Origin: CAZMCT01 sp964564785
GTDB lineage: Bacteria > Planctomycetota > Phycisphaerae > UBA1845 > Fen-1342
Length of the DNA stretch: 43,566 bases
NCBI GenBank assembly: GCA_964564785.1
Contig: CAZMCT010000016.1
Location: forward strand, 1 to 43,566
Direction of reading: 5' to 3'
How positions within the stretch are numbered: the stretch's first letter is position 1; the number at the start of each line of letters is the position of its first letter. Below are positions 23,512 to 30,977 of this stretch, piece by piece. The notes under the pieces are model-generated. The model was given only the letters and a program-made list of their open reading frames with translations, was not told the DNA's origin and did no database searches. Both the position numbers and the translations under genes were made by a program.

Positions 23512-25375
23512 AGTGTCCGGGGGGTGCACCGGGGCGTGGCGCAGTCTGGCTAGCGCGTCTGCATGGGGTGCAGAAGGTCGCAGGTTCGAGTCCTGTCGCC
23601 CCGATTTTGTTTGCCCGCGACCGTCCTTCGGGGCGGTCGTGTCGTTTCCACAACGGGCCGGCGGCGTGATTCAGCAGCATTTCGCCTCGCTTCTGTGACG
23701 GCCAAACCGTGATCCGCTCGATGTAGGTGCCGATCACGCCACGCGTGTGATCGTCGCGCGTACCGTCCATCGCCTCACGAAGGCCGGCCAGTTGGGCGCT
23801 GGCCCACTGTCGCAGGCCACCCACGTCGCACGGATTGCTGGAACGCTCCGCGTTGCGGAGTTCGTCCTCAAGCGCCTCCTTCCGCTTCCGAAGCTGCGTC
23901 AGGCGTTCGTTCAATAGCGAGAGGTTTGCGGGGTCGATGTTCGTCGTCAGCATCGCGACGGTGTCGTCGATCTGTCGGAGTTCGCGTGCGATGCGGTCCA
24001 CTGTCGCCGTGCTCGGCCTCTGCTGGTCGGCCAGCTTGACGAATCGCTTGATGGCGGCGTCCAGCGCTTCCTCGTCGGCCAGCACGACGCGCTGGAGTTT
24101 GTCGAGCACCCACGCTTCGAGCTGTTCCGCCCGCAGCGCCGACGGCGTCGGGCATGTCGTCTTCCCATGTGAGCGGCGGCCGGCGCAACTGTAGTAGCTC
24201 GTGACCACCGGCGTCCGGCCGTGGTTGCGGCCCTTGTGCCGCGGGTCACCCCAGAAGCGGTGCCCGCAGTCACCGCAGACGAGCACCCCGGTGAGCAACC
24301 AGCGGCGATTGCGATGGCCAGCGCCGCCCCGCGCTCGGGCGCGTGCCCTCACCATCACCTGCGCTTTTTCCCAATCCGCGGCGCTGATGATCGCGGGTAC
24401 CGCGCCGCGAACGATGACCCAGTCCTCTTTCGGTGTCTTGATGACCTTGGCTTCGTGCCCCTGTCGGTAGCGCTGCTCCGCGCGGCCGTTCCTGACCCGG
24501 TAGAACTTGGCCTCGGTCCGACGGTTCCACACCAGATCGCCGCGGTACGTCGGGTTCTCCAGAAGCGACTTGATGGTGGTGAAGTTCCAAACGTCGTGGC
24601 ACGGCGGCGGAATCCCGCGGGCGTTGAGGTCGGCGGCAATCGAGGCGAAGCCGACGCCGTCCAGGCACATGCGGAAGATGTTTTTGACTACCTGGACGCG
24701 CTGCGGGTCGGACAGCACGAGGCGGGCGCGGCATTCGCGCCCCGGCTTCGCGAACGCCTGCCCCTTGGCGTAGCGGGCCTGGAGCTTGCCGTCCTTGTCG
24801 TAGACCTCGCGTACTCGTCCCTGGTTGAACCGAATGCGGAAGATCAGCGACCCGTCGGGTGCGATGATCTCACGATCGTAGCCGTACGGGGCAGCGCGGC
24901 CCGGGTCAGACTCGCCCAGCACGGCGCTGATCTGGCCGCGCAGCGTGTTCTGCGACAGGCTGATCGAGTACTGCCGGTTCTGGAACTGCTTGACGGTGCG
25001 GAGCACGTCGCCGTCGATGCCCTCACGGGCGAGGTAGTCCTCCGTGACGCTCAGCACGGTCACGCCGGCCTTGCGGAGCAGGAAGCGGTAATGCTCCGTC
25101 TCGGTCACGTCGCCGCGGCTGAAGCGGTCGGAGTTCCAGACGATCACCGCCTTGAAGCCGCCGGCTGGGGCGTCGGCGATCATCTTCTGAAAGCCGGGCC
25201 GTTGATCCGCCGACGTGCCGCTGATGGCATCGTCGGTGTACTCGCGGACGATCCGGAAGCCCTTCTCGCGGGCGTACCGTTCGATCTCGCTCCGCTGGTC
25301 GGCGATGCTCTGCTCCTGCTTGTCGGTGGAGCGGCGAAGGTAGGCCACCGCCGGCGTCGTGGCCGTCGCGCTCAT
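23384..25375 (-). CDS. Large serine recombinase (integrase) of the element
   Basis: I start at the ATG at 25375, where AAAGGAGG lies eight bases upstream. Residues 1-160 are the resolvase catalytic domain, with nucleophile Ser16 in YLRRSTDKQEQSI and NSDRFSRG at 81-88. A recombinase domain follows. A zinc ribbon (VCGDCGHRF ... YYSC ... TTC) comes next, then a long coiled coil (LRQIDDTVAMLTTNI onward). The frame crosses the att core at residue 591 and runs antisense through tRNA-Pro and into lspA, ending at 23384 after 663 codons. The last 68 residues are therefore host DNA. In the excised circle the frame would instead use the sequence left of 34091 and end after 635 residues. It catalyses integration and, with a directionality factor not identified here, excision. 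Confidence 0.9.
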   Translation of the reverse strand: MSATATTPAVAYLRRSTDKQEQSIADQRSEIERYAREKGFRIVREYTDDAISGTSADQRPGFQKMIADAPAGGFKAVIVWNSDRFSRGDVTETEHYRFLLRKAGVTVLSVTEDYLAREGIDGDVLRTVKQFQNRQYSISLSQNTLRGQISAVLGESDPGRAAPYGYDREIIAPDGSLIFRIRFNQGRVREVYDKDGKLQARYAKGQAFAKPGRECRARLVLSDPQRVQVVKNIFRMCLDGVGFASIAADLNARGIPPPCHDVWNFTTIKSLLENPTYRGDLVWNRRTEAKFYRVRNGRAEQRYRQGHEAKVIKTPKEDWVIVRGAVPAIISAADWEKAQVMVRARARARGGAGHRNRRWLLTGVLVCGDCGHRFWGDPRHKGRNHGRTPVVTSYYSCAGRRSHGKTTCPTPSALRAEQLEAWVLDKLQRVVLADEEALDAAIKRFVKLADQQRPSTATVDRIARELRQIDDTVAMLTTNIDPANLSLLNERLTQLRKRKEALEDELRNAERSSNPCDVGGLRQWASAQLAGLREAMDGTRDDHTRGVIGTYIERITVWPSQKRGEMLLNHAAGPLWKRHDRPEGRSRANKIGATGLEPATFCTPCRRASQTAPRPGAPPGHSSSARHQRQAAAAARPAPPASARAAGAEPARPPRPPAACPRC
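23530..23604 (+). tRNA. tRNA-Pro (GGG)
   Basis: A full cloverleaf can be drawn. The acceptor stem CGGGGCG pairs with CGCCCCG (23597-23603), with discriminator A at 23604. The D stem is GCGC/GCGC, and the anticodon stem TCTGC/GCAGA has loop ATGGGGT. The anticodon GGG is at 23565-23567 with G at position 37, as expected for proline. The T arm is GCAGG TTCGAGT CCTGT. CCA is not encoded. The gene's 3' end is the attachment core of the element that follows, and integration restores the tRNA exactly. Confidence 0.95.
23592..23605. repeat. Attachment site copy at the tRNA end (attL)
   Basis: CCTGTCGCCCCGAT spans the T-stem 3' strand, the acceptor 3' strand, the discriminator and one further base of tRNA-Pro. 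It is identical to 34078-34091; the flanking bases on both sides differ. Confidence 0.85.
23618..23639 (+). terminator. Hairpin just inside the element, replacing the tRNA terminator
   Basis: The stem CGACCGTCC/GGGCGGTCG has one G-T pair and closes a TTCG tetraloop on C-G, an exceptionally stable loop. It lies 14 bases after the tRNA. Its stem closely resembles the stem of the displaced host terminator at 34096. Only a short T-run follows (GTTTCC), so its efficiency is uncertain. Confidence 0.5.
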
Positions 25376-25483
25376 CGTTGCCGCCTCCTTTCGCTCTGTC
25401 GCAAGTGCCTGTTCCATCGCGTCTTACGCTCACGTTGCGGTCACGCTGGCCGGCGTGTCAAGCATCGGCTTGCTGGTTTCAGC

Positions 25484-26083
25484 CTAAAGACCGCGCGGGT
25501 CCCTGCCGGCCGGCCAGCCAGGGGCATTGCCGCGCGTCGCAGGAGGCATCCTCGGCTGTGCGCGCGCCGCCGAACGAAACAAACCTGCTCCGGTGCCGTT
25601 CTCGCGGCGGTTCTTTTCCGGCGGACCGGCGGAAGGACCCGGAGCGTCCCCGGAAACCTCTGCAACCTCTGCATGACCATGTTTCCCGCTTGTCCACGCC
25701 TTGCCGACCGTCCCGCCGCGCCGCGCTGAACCGCGGGCCGCGCAGAGGCCCGGCGGGCATGTCCGGCGCTCCTTCGCGACCGCGCCCCGAAACGGCCGGT
25801 AGCTCCACAACGGGCAGGCCAGGGCCGTGCAGGCGGCGACCTCGGCGCGCTGCCAGCCCACGCACTCCAGGCAGAACGCCTTGATGGCCGCTTTCGGCGA
25901 ACGCCCGGCCAGGGCCTTGAGGTAGCCCGCGCGATAGATTTCGGGCACTTCGGCCAGCCGTCTTTCCACGGCCGGCTTCCGGGCCGGGTCCAGCCGCGGG
26001 CGTCGCTCTGGCGCGCCAAAGTCCTCGATTTCGCGGGGGGTTTGGACCTTCTCGCAGACATGCTTCGTGTCGATCGCTTCCAT
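25484..26083 (-). CDS. Phage-type small protein with Cys4 motif
   Basis: I start at ATG 26083, which gives a 199-residue protein; the upstream frame is Arg/Gly/Pro noise. Residues 62-98 contain SPKAAIKAFCLECVGWQR and CTALACPLWSYRPF. This is a cysteine set (Cys71, Cys74, Cys85, Cys90) of a kind I associate with small phage proteins, probably a zinc-binding unit. The C-terminal half is low-complexity. Its place between the recombinase and the ATPase makes a role in element DNA metabolism or recombination direction possible, but I cannot assign one. Confidence 0.65.
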   Translation of the reverse strand: MEAIDTKHVCEKVQTPREIEDFGAPERRPRLDPARKPAVERRLAEVPEIYRAGYLKALAGRSPKAAIKAFCLECVGWQRAEVAACTALACPLWSYRPFRGAVAKERRTCPPGLCAARGSARRGGTVGKAWTSGKHGHAEVAEVSGDAPGPSAGPPEKNRRENGTGAGLFRSAARAQPRMPPATRGNAPGWPAGRDPRGL

Positions 26084-26223
26084 GCTCGCGTACTTCCCTT
26101 CGCGCTGAACTTCCTCACCGGCCAGCCACCCACGGCCGGCCACGGGCCGGCCCGCTGGCCAGCCTTTCCTTCGCGCCTTCCCAGCTTCCTGCCCGTCGCT
26201 CGCGCACCCGCGCACTACCCCGG

Positions 26224-26249
26224 CCCTGAGGTGCTTCCGCACCTCAGGG
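26224..26249. terminator. Strong hairpin between the ATPase and the Cys4 gene
   Basis: A perfect 11-base stem (CCCTGAGGTGC with GCACCTCAGGG) closes a four-base loop just past the ATPase stop. No T-run follows on either strand. GGCC-rich palindromes lie at 26130-26170. It may be a terminator, an attenuator, or part of a replication origin for the element. Confidence 0.5.
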
Positions 26250-26280
26250 GGGTATGGGGGGTGCGCGCGCGGGCGCGCAG

Positions 26281-27681
26281 TCACTTCTTTCGCTTCCGTT
26301 TCTTCACCGGTTTCGAGGTCGTGCCAACGTCCATCAGGGGCTGCGACACGGTCGCGTACTTCACCGGCGCGTTGCTGTCGAACCTCCAGCGGTGCGCCAG
26401 GCCCATGTCCTCGGCGCGGAGGAGCAGCCGCTCGGCGCGACGCTCCGACAGGCCGGCTCGGATCGCTTCCTCGATGATTGCCGCCCTGGTCTTCGCCTCC
26501 GGCCGGATGAACTCACGGACGAACCGCGCCGCATCCCAAGGCGGTTCGGCCAGCTTGGCCGGCTCCTCTTCCGCCTCGGACTTCCGGCGGCGCGCAGGAC
26601 GGTCGGACTTCAACAGCGCCGGGTCGAGGTCCGGGGCAAGGTCCCAGACGTAGCACTCGCGGCGCAGGCAGACCGGCTCGATGGGCGGCCACGACCGAAT
26701 CGCGGCATCCAGAACAACCGCTTTCGGTTCCTCGTGGGCGCGGAGGATCAGGTGTGTGTCCGCGGCCCGGCTCTGCGCGCCCGCGCCGGCCCCCACGTCG
26801 GTGACGGACTTGTTCGACTGGCTGCCCTTTGTGGTGTGATGCACCAGCACGAACGAGCAGCGCAGGTCGAGGGCGTAGCTGTCGATGTAGTTGTACAGCC
26901 GGGCCATCGTGCCGTTGTCGTTCTCGTCCGTGTCCGGCGGGATGAACCGGTAGAAGGCGTCGAGGATCACGACTTTGAACAGGCCCGGCTGGATGGCCCG
27001 GAAGTACGTTTGCAGCCGGATCAGGTCCACGAGCCGGCCCCGCAGATTCTCTACGCAGACGTGCCGGCGCAACGTGGCCGGGTCGATGCCGCGCGCCCGG
27101 GCGACCTTCGGGATGCGGTCGGCGATGGTCTCGCCGTGCAACTCGTTGTCGAGGACGAGCACGTTCCCCTGCCGCGTGGGGAACCGCCCCAGCCATGGCC
27201 GGCCCATGGCGACCGCGATGGCGAGGTCCGTCACGAGCCAGCTCTTGCCCGTCTTCTGCGTGGCGATGACGTTCATCGTCTCGCCGTCGCGCAGCAGCCC
27301 TTCGATCACCGGTTCGCGCAGGCCCGGATAGGTGGCCATGAGTTCCTCCACCGTGAGGTACTGCGGCAGCAAGACTGGTGGCGCGGCGTCGGCCTGCTCG
27401 GCGTAGGCCGCGCCGCGACGGCTGCCGTTCTCGGCCGCGCGGAGCCGGCTGATGATCTCGTCTTCGGAGACGCCGCCGGGGAACGGCCGGAACTTGCAGT
27501 AGGCGAAGATGCACTCGACGGCCTCGTCGTCGCTCAGGTCGTGCTCCACGCAGCGCTGGCACGCGAGCCCCAGCCGCAGCCGGCCGCCGAACTGGTCGTT
27601 CAGCTTCAGCCGGAACAGCGCGCAGAGGCAGTCCGCGAAGCGCTGCTCCTCGGGCACGGTGACCGCTTCGATGGCCGTCAA
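26281..27681 (-). CDS. RepA-like AAA ATPase/helicase-type protein
   Basis: This 466-residue P-loop ATPase is of the RepA/AAA_25 hexameric helicase type found in plasmids, phages and satellites. Walker A is ATQKTGKSW (140-148) and Walker B VVILDAF (237-243), followed by the sensor-like VLVHHTTKGSQSNKS (278-292). An N-terminal region with CQRC and a winged-helix-like C-terminus (ETKTRAAII-type repeat ending in GLAHRWRF) flank it. The start is TTG 27681: GGAGGG lies six bases upstream and the TTG overlaps the preceding gene's TGA (TTGA). The C-terminus ends KKRKRKK. It may drive replication of the excised element. Confidence 0.82.
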   Translation of the reverse strand: MTAIEAVTVPEEQRFADCLCALFRLKLNDQFGGRLRLGLACQRCVEHDLSDDEAVECIFAYCKFRPFPGGVSEDEIISRLRAAENGSRRGAAYAEQADAAPPVLLPQYLTVEELMATYPGLREPVIEGLLRDGETMNVIATQKTGKSWLVTDLAIAVAMGRPWLGRFPTRQGNVLVLDNELHGETIADRIPKVARARGIDPATLRRHVCVENLRGRLVDLIRLQTYFRAIQPGLFKVVILDAFYRFIPPDTDENDNGTMARLYNYIDSYALDLRCSFVLVHHTTKGSQSNKSVTDVGAGAGAQSRAADTHLILRAHEEPKAVVLDAAIRSWPPIEPVCLRRECYVWDLAPDLDPALLKSDRPARRRKSEAEEEPAKLAEPPWDAARFVREFIRPEAKTRAAIIEEAIRAGLSERRAERLLLRAEDMGLAHRWRFDSNAPVKYATVSQPLMDVGTTSKPVKKRKRKK

Positions 27682-27860
27682 TTCTGTCCCTCCTGCCGCT
27701 GCTGTTCGCGCCACCGGCTCAGCAGCCAGGCGGCGAGGGCGTCGCTTCGCTGTTCCCACCGCTGGCGCGACTCAGGGGATTCGTCGGCGCGGACGACCCG
27801 CAGCTCGTACTCACCGACACACTCGACCACCTCAGGGACCATGTCTTCCGTGACCGGCAT
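27678..27860 (-). CDS. Small hypothetical protein of the element
   Basis: This is a 60-residue acidic-to-basic protein starting at ATG 27860 (GGAGGA three bases upstream). It ends in SRWREQQRQEGQN. Its stop overlaps the ATPase TTG start, so the two are translationally coupled. I do not recognise a family. Confidence 0.55.
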   Translation of the reverse strand: MPVTEDMVPEVVECVGEYELRVVRADESPESRQRWEQRSDALAAWLLSRWREQQRQEGQN

Positions 27861-27992
27861 AGTTCCTCCGCGGCCGGGCCTCAGTGGCGTCCGGCTCGGA
27901 GGCACAGCCCGGGGTGGTCTCGGAATGGGCCTGCCTCAGATGTTTGAACTGCCCGGCATGGCGCCGGGCGCTGTTGCTCCGCTACTCGAAGA

Positions 27993-29873
27993 TCAGACCT
28001 CGCCCTTGCTCCGCACCGCTGCGCGGGGATCGACCAACGCCGCGCCGAAGTCGTGGTAGACCCGCCACGTCACCGCCAGCCGCTCGATGGTCTGCTCTAG
28101 CCCGAAGAACTCGACCGTCGGCGTCTGGAGGCCGTTGAGGAACGCCACGACCATCGGGGCGTAGGACGGCGCGGCGAACAGGTACCAGTGCTTGGCGCTC
28201 GCGGCCGTGCCGTACTTCGTGGCGTTGTTCAGCCGCGGCTCGACCTCCAGGTTCACCGCGCGCCGTAGGCTGTTGCCCGTCGGCACGTCCTCGGGCCGCT
28301 GGATGAATTCGCTTTCCAGCAGTGCGCGAGCGGTCGGCTCCAGCTCGGGGCCGACCAGCAGCGTCGCCGGCTTGAGGTCGAGGTCGTTACCTTCGGCGTC
28401 CCTCTGGGTCCGCATCAGCGCTATCGCCATGGCCAGCGCCTCGAAGCTCAGCGCGCTGTCGGCCCCGGTGAGCAGGTTCTTGTTGTCGGTCGAGAAGAAG
28501 CCGGCGGCGTTGGCCAGCAGCACCTGATAGACCAGGTCCGACAGCTTCCGCATCGCCGCCCGGCCCATCGCCGCCGCGGCGTCCTGGAACAGGCCGAGGT
28601 CGTCGTTGACGATGTCCCGCCGGTCGATGGACAGCAGCTTGCCGAACGTGTCGATCGAGAACTGCGCGACCGACTCCCCGACCGTGCCGTGCCTGAGTTC
28701 GCCGCCGTGGGCGACCGGCTCCAGCGCGCCGGTGAAGCTCGGCCGGATCGCCGAGTTCGTCTTGAAGTCCGGCACGCTCCGGACCGAGGCAAAGGCCCGC
28801 CAGGTGGCCGGCACGTCGTTGTAGGCGTCCAGCAGCACCTTGTTCGCGACGTTGCCCAGCGCGACGGGCAACGTGTACGTGCTCAGCGCCGCCTTGACCA
28901 GTTCCATCTTGCCGTGGGGCGGCTCCTGCCCGTCGGCCAGCAGCGCCGCGCGGCACAGGTCCAGCAGGCAGGTCGCGCCCAGCCGGCCGGCCTGCTCCAT
29001 CGCGGCCGGCCCCAGCGCCTTTTCGCCCAGCGCCGCCTTGCCCATGCGCGTGAGGACGGCCGCTTCGATCGTCTCGATCGAGCCGGCGCGCTGCGTCATC
29101 CGGATGCCCGTCACCTTCGGCCGGTCGGCGCGCAGAACCTCAAGCTCGGTACGGGTCGCGTCCCAGCCTTCGGCTACGGCCCGCGATTCAATCTCGGCGT
29201 GCCGGTCCGCGCAGATGCGCCGGATCGACTCAACCCTTGCAACCTCTGTGGCCTCCAGCCGCGCGGCTTCCAGGCCCGCGGCGTCGGTGACCGGCGTGTT
29301 CGTCTCGGCCGTGTGAACGTCCATGTTCGTCTGCTCCTTGCTCGTCCTTGATGCGGCGATGGCCACGCTCGTCTGTGCGTCGCAGCCGATGCCGACGATG
29401 GAAACCTCCCTCAACCTGCCCCGCGCGATCAGCGTCATGCCGCCGGCGGGCGCGGTGAGGCTCTGGCCGTTGACTGCGACCGTCTTGCCAGCGGGCACGT
29501 GCCGGCGCTCCAGCACCTCGGCCGCGACGCTGGCCTGCCAGGGAAAGCCGTTCTTCGCGGCCTCGACGATCTCGCGCGCCGCTTGCGTGCCGGCCGAGAT
29601 CGAGCCGGACACCAGCAGCTTGCTGCTACGAACCGTCGCCCGACCGTGCCCGACGATGCCGCGGCGGGTGCTGTCGTGGTCCGAGACGATCGGCACGGTG
29701 CCCGGAAGCTCCAGGCCGGCCAGCTCGATCGCCACATCGCCCCAGCCGGGCACGTTCATCACACCGCCGGTGTACGCCACGATCTCGACCCGCGGCAGCT
29801 TCCGGCCGTCCAGGCTGGCCAGCAGCACCAGCTCGGCCGGGGCCGTGGCGATGTCCGTCGCTTCGTCAGTCAC
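27993..29873 (-). CDS. Prohead protease/major capsid protein fusion
   Basis: This 626-residue protein joins two phage head functions. Residues 1-185 resemble HK97-type prohead proteases: VSDHDSTRRGIVGHG, PWQASVAAEV and REVSIVGIGCDAQ offer His66, Ser115 and Glu156, spaced like the catalytic residues I recall for the HK97 enzyme. From about 210 to the end it is a gpT/HK97-fold major capsid protein (MGKAALGEKALGPAAMEQ, FSIDTFGKLLSIDRRDIV, HWYLFAAPSYAPMVVAFLNG). GTG 29873 is chosen as start because GGAGG lies seven bases before it; a GTG two codons upstream is too close. Fused protease-capsid proteins are a known type. No portal, terminase or tail gene accompanies it, which is the odd point. Confidence 0.88.
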   Translation of the reverse strand: MTDEATDIATAPAELVLLASLDGRKLPRVEIVAYTGGVMNVPGWGDVAIELAGLELPGTVPIVSDHDSTRRGIVGHGRATVRSSKLLVSGSISAGTQAAREIVEAAKNGFPWQASVAAEVLERRHVPAGKTVAVNGQSLTAPAGGMTLIARGRLREVSIVGIGCDAQTSVAIAASRTSKEQTNMDVHTAETNTPVTDAAGLEAARLEATEVARVESIRRICADRHAEIESRAVAEGWDATRTELEVLRADRPKVTGIRMTQRAGSIETIEAAVLTRMGKAALGEKALGPAAMEQAGRLGATCLLDLCRAALLADGQEPPHGKMELVKAALSTYTLPVALGNVANKVLLDAYNDVPATWRAFASVRSVPDFKTNSAIRPSFTGALEPVAHGGELRHGTVGESVAQFSIDTFGKLLSIDRRDIVNDDLGLFQDAAAAMGRAAMRKLSDLVYQVLLANAAGFFSTDNKNLLTGADSALSFEALAMAIALMRTQRDAEGNDLDLKPATLLVGPELEPTARALLESEFIQRPEDVPTGNSLRRAVNLEVEPRLNNATKYGTAASAKHWYLFAAPSYAPMVVAFLNGLQTPTVEFFGLEQTIERLAVTWRVYHDFGAALVDPRAAVRSKGEV

Positions 29874-29875
29874 GG

Positions 29876-30268
29876 TCACACCTCCACCATAAAGCCCTGC
29901 GGCGTCAGGCGTACGCTCTTATGGACCACCATCCAGCCACCGCCGGAGCATTTGGATTCCCACGATCCGTCGGCGGGAATCTGCACGAAGTGGTGCTGGG
30001 GCGGCGACCCGTCGAGGCGCTTCAGCCCGGCCCGCTCGCGGACGGCGTCGAGGTAGTTCAGGTACTCCTCGACCACCGCCTCGTCCTTGAGCGTCTCCAC
30101 CAACAGGGGGGCGATCGGCGGCTCGCCCTGCTCCATACGGTGCCGCAGCCCGTCGGTTACGACCGACCGCAGGGCGTCCGCCTCCGACCCGGCCCCGAAC
30201 TCGCCGCTCAAAGCGTCCAACAGGGCTACTTCGGCCTCCGAAAATCGAAACGTCTTCACCTGCTTCAC
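29876..30268 (-). CDS. Ribbon-helix-helix-like hypothetical protein
   Basis: This 130-residue protein starts at GTG 30268, where AGGAG lies seven bases upstream. Residues 1-45 (KTFRFSEAEVALLDALSGEF then EADALRSVVTDGL) have the strand-helix-helix pattern of Arc/MetJ DNA-binding proteins. The C-terminal part (QHHFVQIPADGSW and GGGWMVVHKSVRL) is unfamiliar. It ends two bases before the capsid fusion start and is probably the first gene of the capsid-ATPase transcript, so autoregulation is a reasonable guess. Confidence 0.65.
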   Translation of the reverse strand: MKQVKTFRFSEAEVALLDALSGEFGAGSEADALRSVVTDGLRHRMEQGEPPIAPLLVETLKDEAVVEEYLNYLDAVRERAGLKRLDGSPPQHHFVQIPADGSWESKCSGGGWMVVHKSVRLTPQGFMVEV

Positions 30269-30578
30269 GGCACTACTCCTTCGTATGCCCATGCTGTGTA
30301 TCTATGCCGTCCAGGGCGAAACGGGCCGGCAGATTCGGGAATTCTCCGTCGCCTTCGCCGGCCCGGCCGGCCACGCTTGGCCGTCCGCCGGCATTACTCC
30401 TTCGTGTTCGCCTGCTGTAGTGCTTACCGCGTCCGCCGCGAAGTGGCCGTGCGATTCCGGCGGATTTTCGCGGGCCGCTCCGATCCGGGCGGCAGGCGGC
30501 GGCCGCCCGTGCCTCCGGGCCCCCGAGCGGCCCAACAGCATTACGCCGGCGTCTGCTCCCATACTGGGTATCTACCGG
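30269..30578 (-). repeat. Three imperfect direct repeats in the leader of the capsid operon
   Basis: About 43-base units lie at 30269-30312, 30390-30432 and 30537-30578. On the minus strand they share GGTAGATAC-CAG-ATGGG, then ACGAAGGAGTARTGCC. The unit nearest the gene supplies the Shine-Dalgarno of the RHH-like gene; the second supplies one to a 28-codon open frame (ATG 30404). I see no coding evidence strong enough to call those small frames genes. Confidence 0.55.
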
Positions 30579-30977
30579 AGACGCCGAGAATCCCGTCCGC
30601 CGGGGAGCGGAATTCCGAGAATGTCAGCGCGCTTCCGTGCACTCATGGTCGCGGGACGTGCTATCCTCGAAGGCGTTTGGCTTCGACCCCTCCTCCAGAA
30701 TGGCGTGCCCGCTCGCAGCGACCCGGGTGAGTAAGGCAGAAGAAACGCGACCAGTGGGCGTGTACGTCTGGGGCATACCTCACTTCGTACCGGGTGGGTA
30801 ACGCCCGTGAACCGGATCAGTGCCTGGAGGGAGTGCGCCCAATCCGCGTCCCCCGCGACGGGGCCCACCGTCAGGTGCGGATCGTCCCCGAGGTGGCAAC
30901 GCGATGCTCGCGCCATGCCCAGCCAGTTGACATGGACGCAGGAGCCGCTTGGCGGGCCGCTCTGGTACTAGCGCTCG
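30579..30977. other. Gene-poor gap inside the element
   Basis: This 400-base stretch separates the capsid operon from the restriction-like module. Frames crossing it have no start signal and no recognisable protein. A TGCTATCCT-like -10 occurs near 30658 on the plus strand without a good -35. I see nothing else. Confidence 0.4.

Noticed and set aside
23384..23605. The segment IGATGLEPATFCTPC as a real protein domain of the recombinase
   Set aside because: It is the antisense translation of tRNA-Pro, a well-known spurious peptide pattern. It is kept only as the physical end of the open frame, not as a functional domain.
30302..30562. An 86-codon minus-strand frame upstream of the RHH-like gene
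   Set aside because: It starts inside one leader repeat and ends near another, is Ala/Arg/Gly/Pro-rich, and shows no protein family character. I describe the repeats instead.
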